64,000 nt of DNA from positions 62,001 through 126,000 of the forward strand of contig NZ_BOQL01000016.1 of the NCBI RefSeq assembly GCF_018332655.1. Reading direction: 5' to 3'. The first letter of the stretch is position 1. Every line of letters starts with the position of its first letter. Below are positions 1-8,983 of this stretch, in pieces. The notes under the pieces are model-generated. The model was not told the origin of the DNA and searched no databases. It saw only the letters and a program-made list of their open reading frames with translations. The stretch comes from Actinoplanes auranticolor (GTDB lineage Bacteria; Actinomycetota; Actinomycetes; Mycobacteriales; Micromonosporaceae). The position numbers were made by a program, and so were the translations under genes.

Positions 1-333
1 GGTCGGCGTCGACGGGCTCGGCGACGGCGTCGGGCTCTCGCCACCGTAGCCACCGCTGCCGCGGGTGGGTCCGGTGCCGTTGTCGTCCGGCGTCGCGCCG
101 TTGTCGTCCGGCGTGCCGTTGTCGCCCGGCTTCTCGTTGTCGGTGGAGCCGTAGTCGCACTTGTCGCCGCGCTGCGCCTCGGAACACGGCGTGGTCATCA
201 CGGCGGGCTGCTTGGCGCGAGCGGCGGACTCGTCGCCCGTCGCGGCGGCCGGGGCCCCGGAGAGGGCCAGAGCGGCGAGGACGGTGACGCCGGCCGCGGG
301 AAGTCCAGCGGCCAACCGGCGCGTCAAACTCAT
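1..333 (-). CDS. Secreted low-complexity protein, 3' part outside window
   Basis: The first 111 codons of a minus-strand gene are visible; the rest lies beyond the left edge. The ATG at 333 begins a typical Sec signal peptide: MSLTRRLAAG, then a hydrophobic Ala/Leu/Val core ending near AAATG at about residues 30-33. The mature part has two cysteines (PCSEAQRGDKC) and then a disordered stretch of DNG-rich repeats followed by Ser/Pro repeats. That looks like a linker or wall-spanning spacer before an unseen domain. No clear Shine-Dalgarno precedes the ATG. No family can be assigned from this fragment. Confidence 0.6.
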   Translation of the reverse strand, partial: MSLTRRLAAGLPAAGVTVLAALALSGAPAAATGDESAARAKQPAVMTTPCSEAQRGDKCDYGSTDNEKPGDNGTPDDNGATPDDNGTGPTRGSGGYGGESPTPSPSPSTPT

Positions 334-447
334 GAAGGGATTCCGTTCTGTTGCGGTAAGTCCGTCTTGGTCCGGTGGGAGCTTAGCGGCTAATGCCGGG
401 TTTGGTGGCATTACTCCGGCGAGTCCCCATCGAATAGGTGAACGGGC

Positions 448-936
448 TCAGCTCGGCAGGCCGCCGAAGCGGTGACTGCGCCACAGATGGGACAGCGCGA
501 AGACCTTGAGCTCGAACTGCGGATCGGCGGCGAACAGCTCACCGCTGTACGGCGCCTGCAACTGCACACTCGCGCCGGACTCCAGGTAGACGGAGACCAC
601 CGTGCGGGCCCCGCGGCGCTCGGCGCGCAGGTCCACGACGCGGCTCCACGGCTGCACACCCGCACCGAACGGGGTCACGGTCCGGATGCCGCCCGCGTCG
701 ATCTCGGTGCCCAGCCGCGGCCGCAACAGCACACCGGCCAGCGCACCGAGCAGCGGCGGGCCGAACGCCAGCACCGGCCACACCCACGCCGGCGGCGCGG
801 CCGCCGCCGTCCAGAACAGGGCCACCATGGTGGCGAGCAGACCGGCCGACATCGCCACCACCGCGCCCAGCACGCCGAGGTACATGCCACGGGCGAGGGC
901 CTGCTGCCAGGTGGGGCTGAAACGCGTCGCATCCAT
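448..936 (-). CDS. PH-like domain membrane protein
   Basis: A 162-residue protein with two adjacent hydrophobic segments (about residues 18-43 and 51-69), then a soluble C-terminal half that alternates beta-strands (EIDAGGIRTVTPFG, VVSVYLESGASVQL). This is the usual layout of small actinobacterial bacterial-PH-domain proteins, in which a two-helix membrane anchor precedes a PH-like barrel. Partner and ligand are unknown. It is divergent from msrB, with 77 bp between the two starts. The family call rests on architecture and is moderate. Confidence 0.6.
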   Translation of the reverse strand: MDATRFSPTWQQALARGMYLGVLGAVVAMSAGLLATMVALFWTAAAAPPAWVWPVLAFGPPLLGALAGVLLRPRLGTEIDAGGIRTVTPFGAGVQPWSRVVDLRAERRGARTVVSVYLESGASVQLQAPYSGELFAADPQFELKVFALSHLWRSHRFGGLPS

Positions 937-1013
937 GACTGTTCAACGGCTGCGATGCCGGCCCGGCGGCGCACTGGCGGTGCGCCGCTGACGTACCGAC
1001 GTACCGTTGGAGC

Positions 1014-1424
1014 ATGGCAACTGACAAGACCACCCTGCCCACCACCGAAGAAGAGTGGCGGGTCCGCCTGAGCCCCGACGAGTTCCGGGTGCTGCGCCAG
1101 GGCGCCACCGAGCCGGCCTGGCGCGGCGAGTACGTCGACACCAAGACCGAGGGCACGTACGAGTGCCGGGCCTGCGGCGCCGCGCTCTACCCGAGCGACA
1201 CCAAGTTCGACTCGCACTGCGGCTGGCCGTCCTTCGACGACGCCATCCCGGGCGCGATCAAGGAGATCGAGGACCGCAGCCTCGGCATGGTCCGCACCGA
1301 GATCCAGTGCGCCCGCTGCGGCAGCCACCTGGGCCACGTCTTCCGCGGCGAGATGATGACGGCGAAGAACACGCGGCACTGCGTGAACAGCTTGTCGATC
1401 AAGCTCGACCCGAAACCTATGTGA
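1014..1424 (+). CDS. msrB: Peptide-methionine (R)-S-oxide reductase
   Basis: Cytosolic MsrB reduces methionine-R-sulfoxide in oxidised proteins using thioredoxin. The 136-residue length is normal for a single-domain MsrB. Two CxxC pairs for structural zinc are visible (YECRACGAAL and IQCARCGSHL), with the family signatures SHCGWPSF and LGHVF. The C-terminal RHCVNSLSI carries the catalytic cysteine. A TACCGT hexamer at 1002-1007 lies 6 nt before the ATG, so the transcript is probably leaderless. The 3' end overlaps the convergent folA by 8 bp. Confidence 0.95.
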   Translation: MATDKTTLPTTEEEWRVRLSPDEFRVLRQGATEPAWRGEYVDTKTEGTYECRACGAALYPSDTKFDSHCGWPSFDDAIPGAIKEIEDRSLGMVRTEIQCARCGSHLGHVFRGEMMTAKNTRHCVNSLSIKLDPKPM

Positions 1425-1923
1425 CGTTTCCCGGGTTTTCCGCCGCGGGTGAGATCAGCTCTTCCACGGTGTAACGCACGCCGGTGTCCGACGTCAGCGT
1501 GTCGGCACCGGCGGTGACCTGCCATTCCGGCCCGAGCCGGGGGGCGAAGGTGTCACCCTCGACGGCCAGGTCGATGCGGGTCCGCACGATGTGCCCGGCG
1601 TACGGCAGCAGCGCGGTGTAGACCGCCGCCCCGCCCATCACCCAGAAATCGTCGTGGACCCGCAGCAGCTCGCCGACCGAGCCGAAGACCTCGGCCCCGG
1701 CGGCGGCCCAGCCCGGTTGCCGGGTCAGCACCACGTTGCGCCGGCCGGGCAGCGGCCGGACGCGCTCCGGCAGGGAATCCCAGGTGGCCCGGCCCATCAC
1801 CACGGTCGCGCCCATCGTGCGCTCCCGGAAGATCTTCTGCTCGCCGGGCACATGCCAGGGAATGCCTCCCCTGGCACCGATGACGCCGCCCCGCGCCTCG
1901 GCCCAGATCATGTGGATCGTCAT
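1417..1923 (-). CDS. folA: Dihydrofolate reductase
   Basis: FolA regenerates tetrahydrofolate with NADPH. The 168-residue protein has the expected N-terminus ([12 protein letters not shown]), the substrate-site segment [13 protein letters not shown] with a Glu at the catalytic acid position (Asp27 in E. coli), the NADPH segment [12 protein letters not shown], and [12 protein letters not shown] near the C-terminus. The ATG overlaps the thyA stop codon by 4 bp (ATGA), so the two are translationally coupled. The pairing makes sense because ThyA oxidises methylene-THF to DHF. Confidence 0.95.
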   Translation of the reverse strand: MTIHMIWAEARGGVIGARGGIPWHVPGEQKIFRERTMGATVVMGRATWDSLPERVRPLPGRRNVVLTRQPGWAAAGAEVFGSVGELLRVHDDFWVMGGAAVYTALLPYAGHIVRTRIDLAVEGDTFAPRLGPEWQVTAGADTLTSDTGVRYTVEELISPAAENPGNVT

Positions 1924-2717
1924 ACCGCGACCGGCGCCCGCAGGGCCGGGTGGTGCTGGTAGTCGACCACGGAGAAGTGCTCGTAGGTGTAGTCGAAGAG
2001 CGACTCCGCCGGGGCGATCTCCAGCTTCGGGAACGGGTACGCGGGCCGGCTGAGCTGCTCGCGCACCTGCTCGACGTGGTTGGCGTAGATGTGGCAGTCG
2101 CCACCGACCCAGATGAAGTCGCCGGGGACCAGCCCGGTCTGCGCCGCGATCATCTGCGTCAGCAGCGCGTAGCTGGCGATGTTGAACGGCACGCCGAGGA
2201 ACATGTCTGCGCTGCGCTGGTAGAGCTGGCAGGAGAGCCGGCCGTCCGCGACGTAGAACTGGAACAGCGCGTGGCACGGCGCGAGCGCCATCTCGGGCAG
2301 CTCGGAGACGTTCCAGGCCGAGACGATCATGCGGCGCGAGTCGGGATCGCGGCGCAGCGTGGCCAGCAGGTCGGTGATCTGGTCGACGTGGCCGCCGTCC
2401 GGGGTGGGCCAGGACCGCCACTGCTTGCCGTAGACCGGGCCCAGCTCGCCGTTCTCGTCGGCCCACTCGTCCCAGATGGTCACGCCGCGCTCGCGCAGCC
2501 AGCGGGTGTTGCTGTCGCCGCGCAGGAACCAGAGGAGCTCGACCGCGAGCGACTTGAAGTGCACCCGCTTGGTGGTGATCAGCGGGAAGCCCTGCGAGAG
2601 GTCGTAGCGCAGTCGCTCGCCGAAGAGACTGACCGTCCCGGTGCCGGTGCGGTCCGCCTTCGGGATGCCGGTCTCGAGAACCCGGCGCAGCAGCTCTTCG
2701 TACTGGGTGTCGACCAT
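1920..2717 (-). CDS. thyA: Thymidylate synthase (ThyA type)
   Basis: ThyA methylates dUMP to dTMP with 5,10-methylene-THF. The 265 residues match the E. coli length. Key motifs are the phosphate-binding region [12 protein letters not shown], the catalytic cysteine in [12 protein letters not shown], the substrate Arg/Asp region [15 protein letters not shown], and the C-terminal LRAPVAV that closes the active site. It is the first gene of the thyA-folA operon, so DHF made here is reduced by the next product. Confidence 0.97.
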   Translation of the reverse strand: MVDTQYEELLRRVLETGIPKADRTGTGTVSLFGERLRYDLSQGFPLITTKRVHFKSLAVELLWFLRGDSNTRWLRERGVTIWDEWADENGELGPVYGKQWRSWPTPDGGHVDQITDLLATLRRDPDSRRMIVSAWNVSELPEMALAPCHALFQFYVADGRLSCQLYQRSADMFLGVPFNIASYALLTQMIAAQTGLVPGDFIWVGGDCHIYANHVEQVREQLSRPAYPFPKLEIAPAESLFDYTYEHFSVVDYQHHPALRAPVAV

Positions 2718-2825
2718 GGCGCCACGCTAGCGCCTCCGCCGCCCCGGAGCCGAGAGGGACCCGGGCGGCGGAGGTCACACAGGTTGCCAGATGTCACGAT
2801 CAAAACCCAGGGTCAAAAACATGAG

Positions 2826-3080
2826 TCAATGAGCCCAGGACTCACTCATGGCCGAGATCTGCTGGTTGAGCTGCTGGAGGTCACGGTTCGGTTCCTCGCG
2901 CTGCTTCGCGGGGTCCACCGCCGAGAAACCGAGCTGAGTGCCGAGCTGCTGCCACCGGGCGAACAGGATGGACTCCATGAGCACGTCCTTGACGTCCTCG
3001 TGGGCTGCCTCGAGCTCATGCACGGCGGCCTCGTACCGCTCCACCTTTTTGAGCAGGTCAGAACTCTCGTGAATGGTCAT
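2826..3080 (-). CDS. Small hypothetical coiled-coil protein
   Basis: An 84-residue, strongly charged, helical protein. Residues 6-45 form a likely coiled coil (LLKKVERYEAAVHELEAAHEDV), and a second amphipathic stretch lies near the C-terminus (RDLQQLNQQISAM). There is no signal peptide or membrane segment. The low-GC AT-rich leader (3081-3154) contains the perfect palindrome TATCCGGATA at 3120-3129. I do not recognise a family. The gene lies alone between thyA and the DUF397 gene, with the same strand as both. Confidence 0.55.
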   Translation of the reverse strand: MTIHESSDLLKKVERYEAAVHELEAAHEDVKDVLMESILFARWQQLGTQLGFSAVDPAKQREEPNRDLQQLNQQISAMSESWAH

Positions 3081-3154
3081 ACCGGCAGGCTACCCAGAAA
3101 TGAACCTTATTCAGGTTGATATCCGGATACCGAGGTATGTCCGCCTACGCCACG

Positions 3155-3367
3155 CTACAGGTCGAACTCGCCGTCCTTGGCGCCGCCGACGAAAGCGTCC
3201 CATTCGTCCGGCGTGAAGAAGAGGACGTCACCGTCGGGCTTGCGGGAGTCGCGGACGGCGACGCCGCCGTCGAGCAGTGCGACCTCGACAGCGGCGGCGC
3301 CGGGCTGCGCGGAACCGCCGCTGCGGCGCCACACGGCGTTGGTCAGGTCAGCCTCGAACTTTTTCAC
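3155..3367 (-). CDS. DUF397 domain protein
   Basis: A 70-residue protein that is one complete DUF397 domain: N-terminal WRRSGGSAQ, the central VEVALLDGGVAVRDSRKPDG and the C-terminal LFFTPDEWDAFVGGAKDGEFD. In Streptomyces such proteins are usually encoded next to a helix-turn-helix regulator of the WhiJ/BldB-associated type and are thought to act as its partner. No regulator is adjacent here, so this is an orphan copy whose partner would have to be encoded elsewhere. Confidence 0.9.
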   Translation of the reverse strand: MKKFEADLTNAVWRRSGGSAQPGAAAVEVALLDGGVAVRDSRKPDGDVLFFTPDEWDAFVGGAKDGEFDL

Positions 3368-3428
3368 GCCGCACAGTGTGCCAAGTCACGGCCGCGGACG
3401 TAAGGGCTGTAACCGGTACGGGTGTCGG

Positions 3429-4034
3429 TCAGTCCCTGAGCTTGCCGGCGACCTTGACGATGCGCTGGGCCAGGTGGTCCAACGCCGCGTTCTCCGGGTC
3501 ACCCAGGGGGTTGTCGTTGTTGCCACCGGTGACGTGCGAGACGCCGTACGGGTTGCCGTCGGCGAACTTCAGCGGGTCGGTGTAACCGGGCGCGACGACC
3601 ACGCCGCCGAAGTGGTAGATCGTGTTGTACAGCGCGAGCAGCGTCGACTCCTGGCCACCGTGCGCGGTCATCGAGGCGGTGAAGCCGGCGTACGCCTTGT
3701 CGGCAAGCAGGCCCTGCTGCCACTGCGGGCCCAGCGTGTCCAGGAACTGCTTGAGCTGGCTCGCCACGTTGCCGTACCGCGTGGGCGTGCCGAACAGCAC
3801 CGCGTCCGCCCAGACGATGTCGTCGGCGGTGGCCTTGGGCTCGTCCTTGGTGCGGTCGAAGTGCTGGCTCCACGCCGCGTTCGAGGCGATCGCCTCCTGC
3901 GGCGCGAGCTCCGGCACCTGCCGCAGGCGCACCTCGGCGCCCGCCTTCTCCGCAGCCTGGGCGATCCGCTCCGCCATGCCGTGGATGGTGCCGGTCGAGG
4001 AGTAGTACACGACTGCGAGCTTCACGTTAGCCAT
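3429..4034 (-). CDS. wrbA: NAD(P)H:quinone oxidoreductase, WrbA type
   Basis: A flavodoxin-like FMN enzyme that reduces quinones by two electrons, avoiding semiquinone radicals. The 201-residue length fits WrbA. Visible motifs are the FMN phosphate loop YYSSTGTIHGMA near residues 10-20, the flavin-ring loop FGTPTRYGNVASQLKQFLD, and the WrbA-specific MTAHGGQESTLLALYNTIYHFG segment. It acts in the cytosol, probably as a tetramer. Both flanking genes are also on the minus strand, 34 bp upstream and 61 bp downstream, so co-transcription is possible. Confidence 0.95.
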   Translation of the reverse strand: MANVKLAVVYYSSTGTIHGMAERIAQAAEKAGAEVRLRQVPELAPQEAIASNAAWSQHFDRTKDEPKATADDIVWADAVLFGTPTRYGNVASQLKQFLDTLGPQWQQGLLADKAYAGFTASMTAHGGQESTLLALYNTIYHFGGVVVAPGYTDPLKFADGNPYGVSHVTGGNNDNPLGDPENAALDHLAQRIVKVAGKLRD

Positions 4035-4069
4035 CTGAGAATGCTGCCCAGGCTCCGACGGACGAAACG

Positions 4070-4345
4070 TCAGAGCACGAGTTCGCTGCCCTGCGGCCCG
4101 ACCGCGTCGGCGTGCTCGTCGTCCAGCCAGACGCCGTCACTCGCGAGATAGCGGAAGCGGTAGTGGCCCGGCTCCAGCCGCACGGTGACCGTCCGGGTGC
4201 CGTCCCGCCGGTCCTTGAGCTCGTGCAACCCCGGCTCCCAGTCGTTGAACGTGCCCACCACGCTCACCGGTCCGGCCGGGGCGTCCTTGGGCAGGCAGAA
4301 CGTCACCCGGGTCTTGTCGCCGAAGAGCTTGCTTCGCTTGATCAT
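4070..4345 (-). CDS. Isoamylase early-set (CBM48-like) domain protein
   Basis: A 91-residue single immunoglobulin-like domain of the glycogen-binding/early-set class. Diagnostic segments are VSVVGTFNDWEPGLHELK and LEPGHYRFRYLASDGVWLDDEHAD, as in CBM48/AMPK-beta modules. I chose the ATG at 4345 because GGAGG sits about 6 nt upstream and the domain starts at residue 10; the longer reading frame has no support. Such stand-alone domains probably bind alpha-glucan or act as a subunit of a larger complex. No glycogen enzyme is nearby. Confidence 0.85.
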   Translation of the reverse strand: MIKRSKLFGDKTRVTFCLPKDAPAGPVSVVGTFNDWEPGLHELKDRRDGTRTVTVRLEPGHYRFRYLASDGVWLDDEHADAVGPQGSELVL

Positions 4346-4421
4346 TCTCGCCTCCAGAGTGCACGGCTCCTCCTGCACCAACGCCCGAGGGTGCGTTCCG
4401 GTGACGCTTAAAATCCGACTC

Positions 4422-4865
4422 ATGCATCCGGAGCCCCGAGACGAGATCCGGGTGGCGTCGTTCCGCGACCTCGACGCCACCACCCTGTACGCGATCCTCA
4501 AGCTGCGCGTCGACGTGTTCGTCGTGGAGCAGAAATGCCCGTACCCGGAGCTGGACGGGCGCGACGACGAGCCCGGCACCCGCCACGTGTGGCTGGCCCG
4601 GGGCGACGAGATCCTCGCCTACCTGCGCATCCTCGACGACGCCGGCACCGAGCGGATCGGCCGCGTGGTCACCGCGGCGAACGCACGCAAGGGCGGCTAC
4701 GCGAGCCGGCTGATGACCCACGCGCTGGAGGTGGTCGGCAACCGGCCGAGCACGCTGGAGGCCCAGGCGCACCTGACCGGCTTCTACGGCCGCTTCGGCT
4801 ACGTGCCGACCGGACCCGAGTACCTGGAGGACGGCATCCCCCACGTACCCATGAAAAGGTCCTAG
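4422..4865 (+). CDS. GNAT acetyltransferase, ElaA-like
   Basis: A 147-residue GNAT of the ElaA subfamily. It shows [27 protein letters not shown], typical of ElaA N-termini, then the acetyl-CoA binding strand-loop [21 protein letters not shown] and the C-terminal [24 protein letters not shown]. The substrate is unknown. The ATG at 4422 is preferred over upstream in-frame starts because TAAAAT at 4409-4414 lies 7 nt before it, which suggests a leaderless mRNA. The stop interlocks with the hemQ stop in a shared CTAG. Confidence 0.9.
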   Translation: MHPEPRDEIRVASFRDLDATTLYAILKLRVDVFVVEQKCPYPELDGRDDEPGTRHVWLARGDEILAYLRILDDAGTERIGRVVTAANARKGGYASRLMTHALEVVGNRPSTLEAQAHLTGFYGRFGYVPTGPEYLEDGIPHVPMKRS

Positions 4866-5569
4866 GGCAGGGCGGCGACGAGCTCGGTGACCGAACGGCG
4901 GCGACCGGTGTAGAACGGCACTTCCTCGCGGACGTGCCGGCGGGCGGTCGACGCACGCAGGTCCCGCATCAGGTCGACGATGCGGTGCAGCTCGTCGGCC
5001 TCGAACGCCAGCATCCACTCGTAGTCACCGAGGGCGAACGAGGCGACCGTGTTGGCCCGCACGTCCGGGTAGCCGCGGGCCATCTTGCCGTGCTCGGCCA
5101 GCATGAAACGCCGCTCCTCGTCGGGCAGCAGATACCACTCGTAGGACCGGACGAACGGGTACACGCAGATGTACGGGCGGGCCTCCTCGCCGGCCAGGAA
5201 CGCCGGCAGGTGGCTCTTGTTGAACTCGGCCGGACGGTGCAGCGCCATCTGGGACCAGACCGGTGCCAGGTGGCGGCCCAGCGCCGTCCGGCGGAAGAGC
5301 CCGTACGCCTCCTGCAGCGCGTCCGGCGACTCCGAGTGCCACCACACCATGACGTCGGCGTCGGCGCGCAGGCCGGCCACGTCGTACGTGCCGCGCACCA
5401 CCACGTCCTTGCCGACCAGCTGCTCGAACAGCGCGTCGACCTCGTTGGCCAGGTCCTCGCGCAGGGCCGGCAGCGGCGACGCGACCTTGAACACCGACCA
5501 CATGGTGTAGCGGATCGTCGCGTTCAGTTCCTTGACCCGCGCGGCATTGGTCTGCGGCTGATCGGTCAT
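4862..5569 (-). CDS. hemQ: Coproheme decarboxylase HemQ
   Basis: HemQ (chlorite-dismutase fold) decarboxylates coproheme III to haem b in the coproporphyrin-dependent pathway of actinobacteria and Firmicutes. The 235-residue length is typical. The sequence shows [31 protein letters not shown] and the proximal-His region [16 protein letters not shown] followed by [12 protein letters not shown]. It starts with a 4-bp overlap on the hemY stop, so the two are coupled. The 3' end shares CTAG with the convergent acetyltransferase gene. Confidence 0.95.
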   Translation of the reverse strand: MTDQPQTNAARVKELNATIRYTMWSVFKVASPLPALREDLANEVDALFEQLVGKDVVVRGTYDVAGLRADADVMVWWHSESPDALQEAYGLFRRTALGRHLAPVWSQMALHRPAEFNKSHLPAFLAGEEARPYICVYPFVRSYEWYLLPDEERRFMLAEHGKMARGYPDVRANTVASFALGDYEWMLAFEADELHRIVDLMRDLRASTARRHVREEVPFYTGRRRSVTELVAALP

Positions 5570-6963
5570 CGCTCCTCCAGGTGTTTCAGGACGTCGTCGG
5601 CGGCTGTCTCGCCGCTGGCCACACAGGCCGGAATGCCCACCCCGTCGTACGCCGCGCCGGCCAGCACCAGGCCGGGCCGGTCGCTGAGCGCTGCCCGGGC
5701 CAGGGCCACCCGGTCGAGATGCCCCGGGGCGTACTGCGGCAGGCCGCCACCCCAGCGTTGCACCCAGGACTCCACCGGCGGCGGCAGCTCGCCGCCGAGC
5801 AACCGGCCCAGCTCGGCGTGCGCGGTCGCGACCAGCACGGGATCGGGCGGCTGCAGCCGCTGCTCCTCACCGGCCCGGCCCAGCGAGGCCCGGATGATCA
5901 CCGGCCCGCCCTCGCGGCGCAGGTGCGACCACTTGTGGGTGAAGAACGTGGCCGCCTTGACCAGGGTGCCCTCGGTCGGCGGCACCAGGAAGCCGGACAG
6001 CTCGGGCAGCGGGGTGCCGGGCGGCAGGGCCAGAGCGATCAGGGCGACGCTGGCGTAGTCGAGCGCCTCGACCTCAGCGGCGGCGGACAGGTTCACCCCG
6101 GCGAGCATGCGGGCAGCGGGCCGGGCGGGCACCGCGAGCACAACGGCATCGACGTCGTCGGTCTGCGGCGCCGGCACCGGGCCCAGCAGCAGCCGCCAGC
6201 CGTGCGGGGTGCGGGCGATCTCCCGGACCGGCAGGCCGAGACTGATCCGCGCGCCGGTGGCGGCCGCCGCGGCGGCGACCAGCTGGGTCATCCCGCCGTC
6301 GACGGCGCCGAAGATCGGCCGGCCGGGGACGCGGGCGGCGGCGGCCTGGGCGGCGCGCACAGCGGCGGTCAGGGTGTGCTCGGTGCGGGCGGTGCGGGCC
6401 AGCGCGGGCATGGTGGTGGCCAGGGAGAGGCGGTCGGCGCGGCCGGCGTACACGCCGCCCAGCATGGGATCGACCAGCCGGTCGGCGACCTCGTCGCCGA
6501 AGCGGCTCCGGACCAGCGTGCCGACGGCGACGTCGGCGCCGGCGGCGAGCAGCGGCCGGCCCTCGTCGCGGTCCAGGCCGGCGGCCGGCCGCGCGACCGC
6601 GCCGAGCAAGCTCAGATCCCCGGGTACGCCGACCAGCGTCCCCTTGGGCACCGGCTGCAACACCCCACCGATCGCCAGGGCGGCCGGAATCGCGGACGGG
6701 TGCACGATGCGGTCACCCAGCCCGAGCCGCCGCACGAACCGCACGGCCGCGGACTCGCCACCGTCCGGCCCACCGACCAGGAACGACTCGGCACCCCGCT
6801 CGACGGTGCAGCCCGCCAGCTCCCCGGTGCGCAACTTGCCACCGAGCCGCCCGGACTGCTCGTAAATGATGATCTCGGTGTCGGCAGGCGCCCGGTCCCG
6901 GATCCGCACGGCAGCAGCCAGCCCGGCGATCCCGCCGCCCACGACCGCAACCCGCTTCCGCAC
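5566..6963 (-). CDS. hemY: Coproporphyrinogen III oxidase (HemY/CgoX type)
   Basis: An FAD enzyme that oxidises coproporphyrinogen III to coproporphyrin III in the Gram-positive haem route; family members are often named protoporphyrinogen oxidase. The 465 residues begin with the dinucleotide fold [15 protein letters not shown], followed by [14 protein letters not shown]. The C-terminal FAD motif is [27 protein letters not shown]. It is the first gene of the hemY-hemQ operon. hemE lies upstream on the same strand, separated by a repeat element. Confidence 0.95.
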   Translation of the reverse strand: MRKRVAVVGGGIAGLAAAVRIRDRAPADTEIIIYEQSGRLGGKLRTGELAGCTVERGAESFLVGGPDGGESAAVRFVRRLGLGDRIVHPSAIPAALAIGGVLQPVPKGTLVGVPGDLSLLGAVARPAAGLDRDEGRPLLAAGADVAVGTLVRSRFGDEVADRLVDPMLGGVYAGRADRLSLATTMPALARTARTEHTLTAAVRAAQAAAARVPGRPIFGAVDGGMTQLVAAAAAATGARISLGLPVREIARTPHGWRLLLGPVPAPQTDDVDAVVLAVPARPAARMLAGVNLSAAAEVEALDYASVALIALALPPGTPLPELSGFLVPPTEGTLVKAATFFTHKWSHLRREGGPVIIRASLGRAGEEQRLQPPDPVLVATAHAELGRLLGGELPPPVESWVQRWGGGLPQYAPGHLDRVALARAALSDRPGLVLAGAAYDGVGIPACVASGETAADDVLKHLEER

Positions 6964-7084
6964 GAGACAACAGTCTCAGGCCCCGAACCCCGCCGCCCAC
7001 CCGGGTCCATCAATGTGACAGGCACGGCACGCCCGCGGTTCGACCGCACCCAAAGTCGCACTGCGCCCGTCGGTGTCGAGGACG

Positions 7085-7292
7085 CCGAAAATGACTAGGC
7101 GCCCTTTGCCGTGGTCATTTTCGGTGGCCTCGGCACCGACCTCGCGGGGCGCAGTGCCCGCCGAGCGGAGCGAGGCCATCAAGCAGAGCCGAAAATGACT
7201 AGGCGCCCTTTGCCGTGGTCATTTTCGGTGGCCTCGGCACCGACCTCGCGGGGCGCAGTGCCCGCCGAGCGCAGCGAGGCCATCCAACACAG
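7085..7292. repeat. 104-bp tandem duplication carrying an 11-bp palindrome
   Basis: Two head-to-tail copies, 7085-7188 and about 7189-7292, differ at one base over most of their length (7168 G versus 7272 C). Each starts with CCGAAAATGAC, an 18-nt loop and GTCATTTTCGG (7085-7095/7114-7124 and 7189-7199/7218-7228), a perfect 11-bp hairpin. The end of copy 1 also reproduces the last bases of hemE (GCCATCAAGCAGAGC). The unit lies just downstream of hemE and could terminate its mRNA. The rest of the 332-bp gap (6964-7084) shows nothing recognisable. Confidence 0.9.
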
Positions 7293-7295
7293 CCA

Positions 7296-8333
7296 TCAAG
7301 CAGAGCGGACCAGATCGACCAGGCGGGTCAGGACGTCCGGGTCGGTTTCCGGCATCACGCCGTGGCCCAGGTTGAAGACGTGACCCGGGGCGGCCTTGCC
7401 CTCGGCCAGCACCCGGCGGGCCTCACGCTCGACGACCTCCCACGGCGCGAACAGAATCGCCGGGTCCAGGTTGCCCTGGACCGCCTTCTCCGCCCCGATC
7501 AGCGTCGTCGCCTCGTCCAGCGGGGTCCGCCAGTCCACCCCGACCACGTCGGCGCCGGCCTCGCCCATCGCCCGCAGCAGCACCGCCGTGCCCACCCCGA
7601 AGTGGATCCGCGGCACCCCGGCCCCGGCCAGCCCACCCAGCACCTTCGCCGAGTGCGGCAGCACGTACCGGCGGTAGTCGGCCTCGGAGAGCGCGCCGGC
7701 CCACGAGTCGAAGAGCTGGACCGCGCTGACCCCGGCGCCGACCTGGACCCGCAGGAACGCCAGCGTGATGTCGGCCAGCTTGGCCAGCAGGGCGTGCCAG
7801 AGTTCCGGCTCGCCGTACATCATCGCCTTGGTCTTGAGGTAGGTCCGCGACGGGCCGCCCTCGATCAGGTAGCTGGCCAGGGTGAACGGCGCCCCGGCGA
7901 ACCCGATGAGCGGAATCGGCCCGAGCTCGGGCACCAGCAGGCGCACGGCCTCGTCGACGTAGCCCACGTCGCCGGCCGCCAGCGGGCGCAGCCGGGCCAC
8001 GTCCGCGGCCGTACGGATCGGCTCGGCCACCACCGGTCCGGTGCCGGCCACGATGTCCAGGTCGACGCCGGCCGCGGCCAGCGGCACCACGATGTCGCTG
8101 AACAGGATCGCGGCGTCGACGCCGTGCCGGCGGACCGGTTGCAGGGTGATCTCGGTGACCAGGTCGGGCCGGCGGCACGACTCCAGCATCCCGACACCCG
8201 CGCGGATCTTGCGGTATTCGGGCAGGGAGCGGCCCGCCTGCCGCATGAACCAGACGGGCGTGTGCGGCACCGGCCGGCGGCGGCAGGCCCGGACGAACGC
8301 CGAATCTTCGAGGATCGTGGTCACCCGCGACAT
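7296..8333 (-). CDS. hemE: Uroporphyrinogen III decarboxylase
   Basis: HemE removes four carboxyl groups from uroporphyrinogen III to give coproporphyrinogen III. The 345-residue protein has the N-terminal signature [16 protein letters not shown] with the substrate-binding Arg residues, [15 protein letters not shown] with the key Asp, and the C-terminal [14 protein letters not shown]. The ATG at 8333 gives the family N-terminus ([14 protein letters not shown]). A longer frame to 8432 would overlap the divergent DUF3000 gene and lacks family similarity. Its product feeds HemY and HemQ. Confidence 0.95.
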   Translation of the reverse strand: MSRVTTILEDSAFVRACRRRPVPHTPVWFMRQAGRSLPEYRKIRAGVGMLESCRRPDLVTEITLQPVRRHGVDAAILFSDIVVPLAAAGVDLDIVAGTGPVVAEPIRTAADVARLRPLAAGDVGYVDEAVRLLVPELGPIPLIGFAGAPFTLASYLIEGGPSRTYLKTKAMMYGEPELWHALLAKLADITLAFLRVQVGAGVSAVQLFDSWAGALSEADYRRYVLPHSAKVLGGLAGAGVPRIHFGVGTAVLLRAMGEAGADVVGVDWRTPLDEATTLIGAEKAVQGNLDPAILFAPWEVVEREARRVLAEGKAAPGHVFNLGHGVMPETDPDVLTRLVDLVRSA

Positions 8334-8410
8334 CGTGCCACGTGAGTGAACGGCGTCGTGCGGCGCGCCGCGCGGGCCGGTTCCGTGGTGATCGGCATAG
8401 GCTTCGAGGC

Positions 8411-8983
8411 ATGGGTCCCACGTCCGCCGCACCCGAGGCGTTCACCCGCGCCGTCACCGGGCTGCGGGCTGCCGCGCCGCGCGAGGAGATCCTGCTCGAG
8501 GAGATCGCGGCCCCGCAGCGGCTGGCCCCGTACGGCTTCGCACTGAGCGCCACCGTCCTGCGCGACGGGGACGAGGTGGCCAGCGGCCGGCTGATCCTGC
8601 TGCACGACCCGGCCGGTCACGACGCCTGGCAGGGCAACCTGCGGCTGGTCACGCTGATCACGGCCGAGCTGGAGTCGGACATGGCCGGCGACCCGCTGCT
8701 GCCGGCGGTGGCCTGGACCTGGCTCACCGACGGCCTGGAGCAGCACGCGGCGGCGTACACGGCGATCGGCGGCACGATCACCCAGACGACCTCGACCCGC
8801 TTCGGCGAGCTGGCCGGCCCGGCCCCGACGGCCGACCTGGAGATCCGCGCCTCCTGGACCCCGACCTCGGAAGACCTGGGCGCCCACCTGCAAGGCTGGT
8901 GCACCATGCTCGCCTCCACCGCCGGCCTGCCCCCACCCGGCGTAACCGCCCTCGGCAACCGCCAGCGAGCCGGCGCGAACTAA
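8411..8983 (+). CDS. DUF3000 domain protein
   Basis: A 190-residue cytosolic protein of the actinobacterial DUF3000 family. It is conserved between hemE and an RNase D gene in this group (Rv2680 in M. tuberculosis, as I recall). Visible family features are [31 protein letters not shown] and a Trp-rich centre [15 protein letters not shown]. The function is unknown. A TAGGCT hexamer at 8398-8403 lies 7 nt before the ATG, which suggests a leaderless start. The 3' end overlaps the protease gene by 4 bp (CTAA). Confidence 0.88.
   Translation: MGPTSAAPEAFTRAVTGLRAAAPREEILLEEIAAPQRLAPYGFALSATVLRDGDEVASGRLILLHDPAGHDAWQGNLRLVTLITAELESDMAGDPLLPAVAWTWLTDGLEQHAAAYTAIGGTITQTTSTRFGELAGPAPTADLEIRASWTPTSEDLGAHLQGWCTMLASTAGLPPPGVTALGNRQRAGAN

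Noticed and set aside
7111..7383. Plus-strand frames in the repeat (MVIFGGLGTDLAGRS...)
   Set aside because: They are produced by the tandem duplication itself and run into the antisense of hemE.
8334..8432. Upstream in-frame start for hemE
   Set aside because: The extra 33 residues overlap the divergent gene start and do not resemble HemE N-termini.
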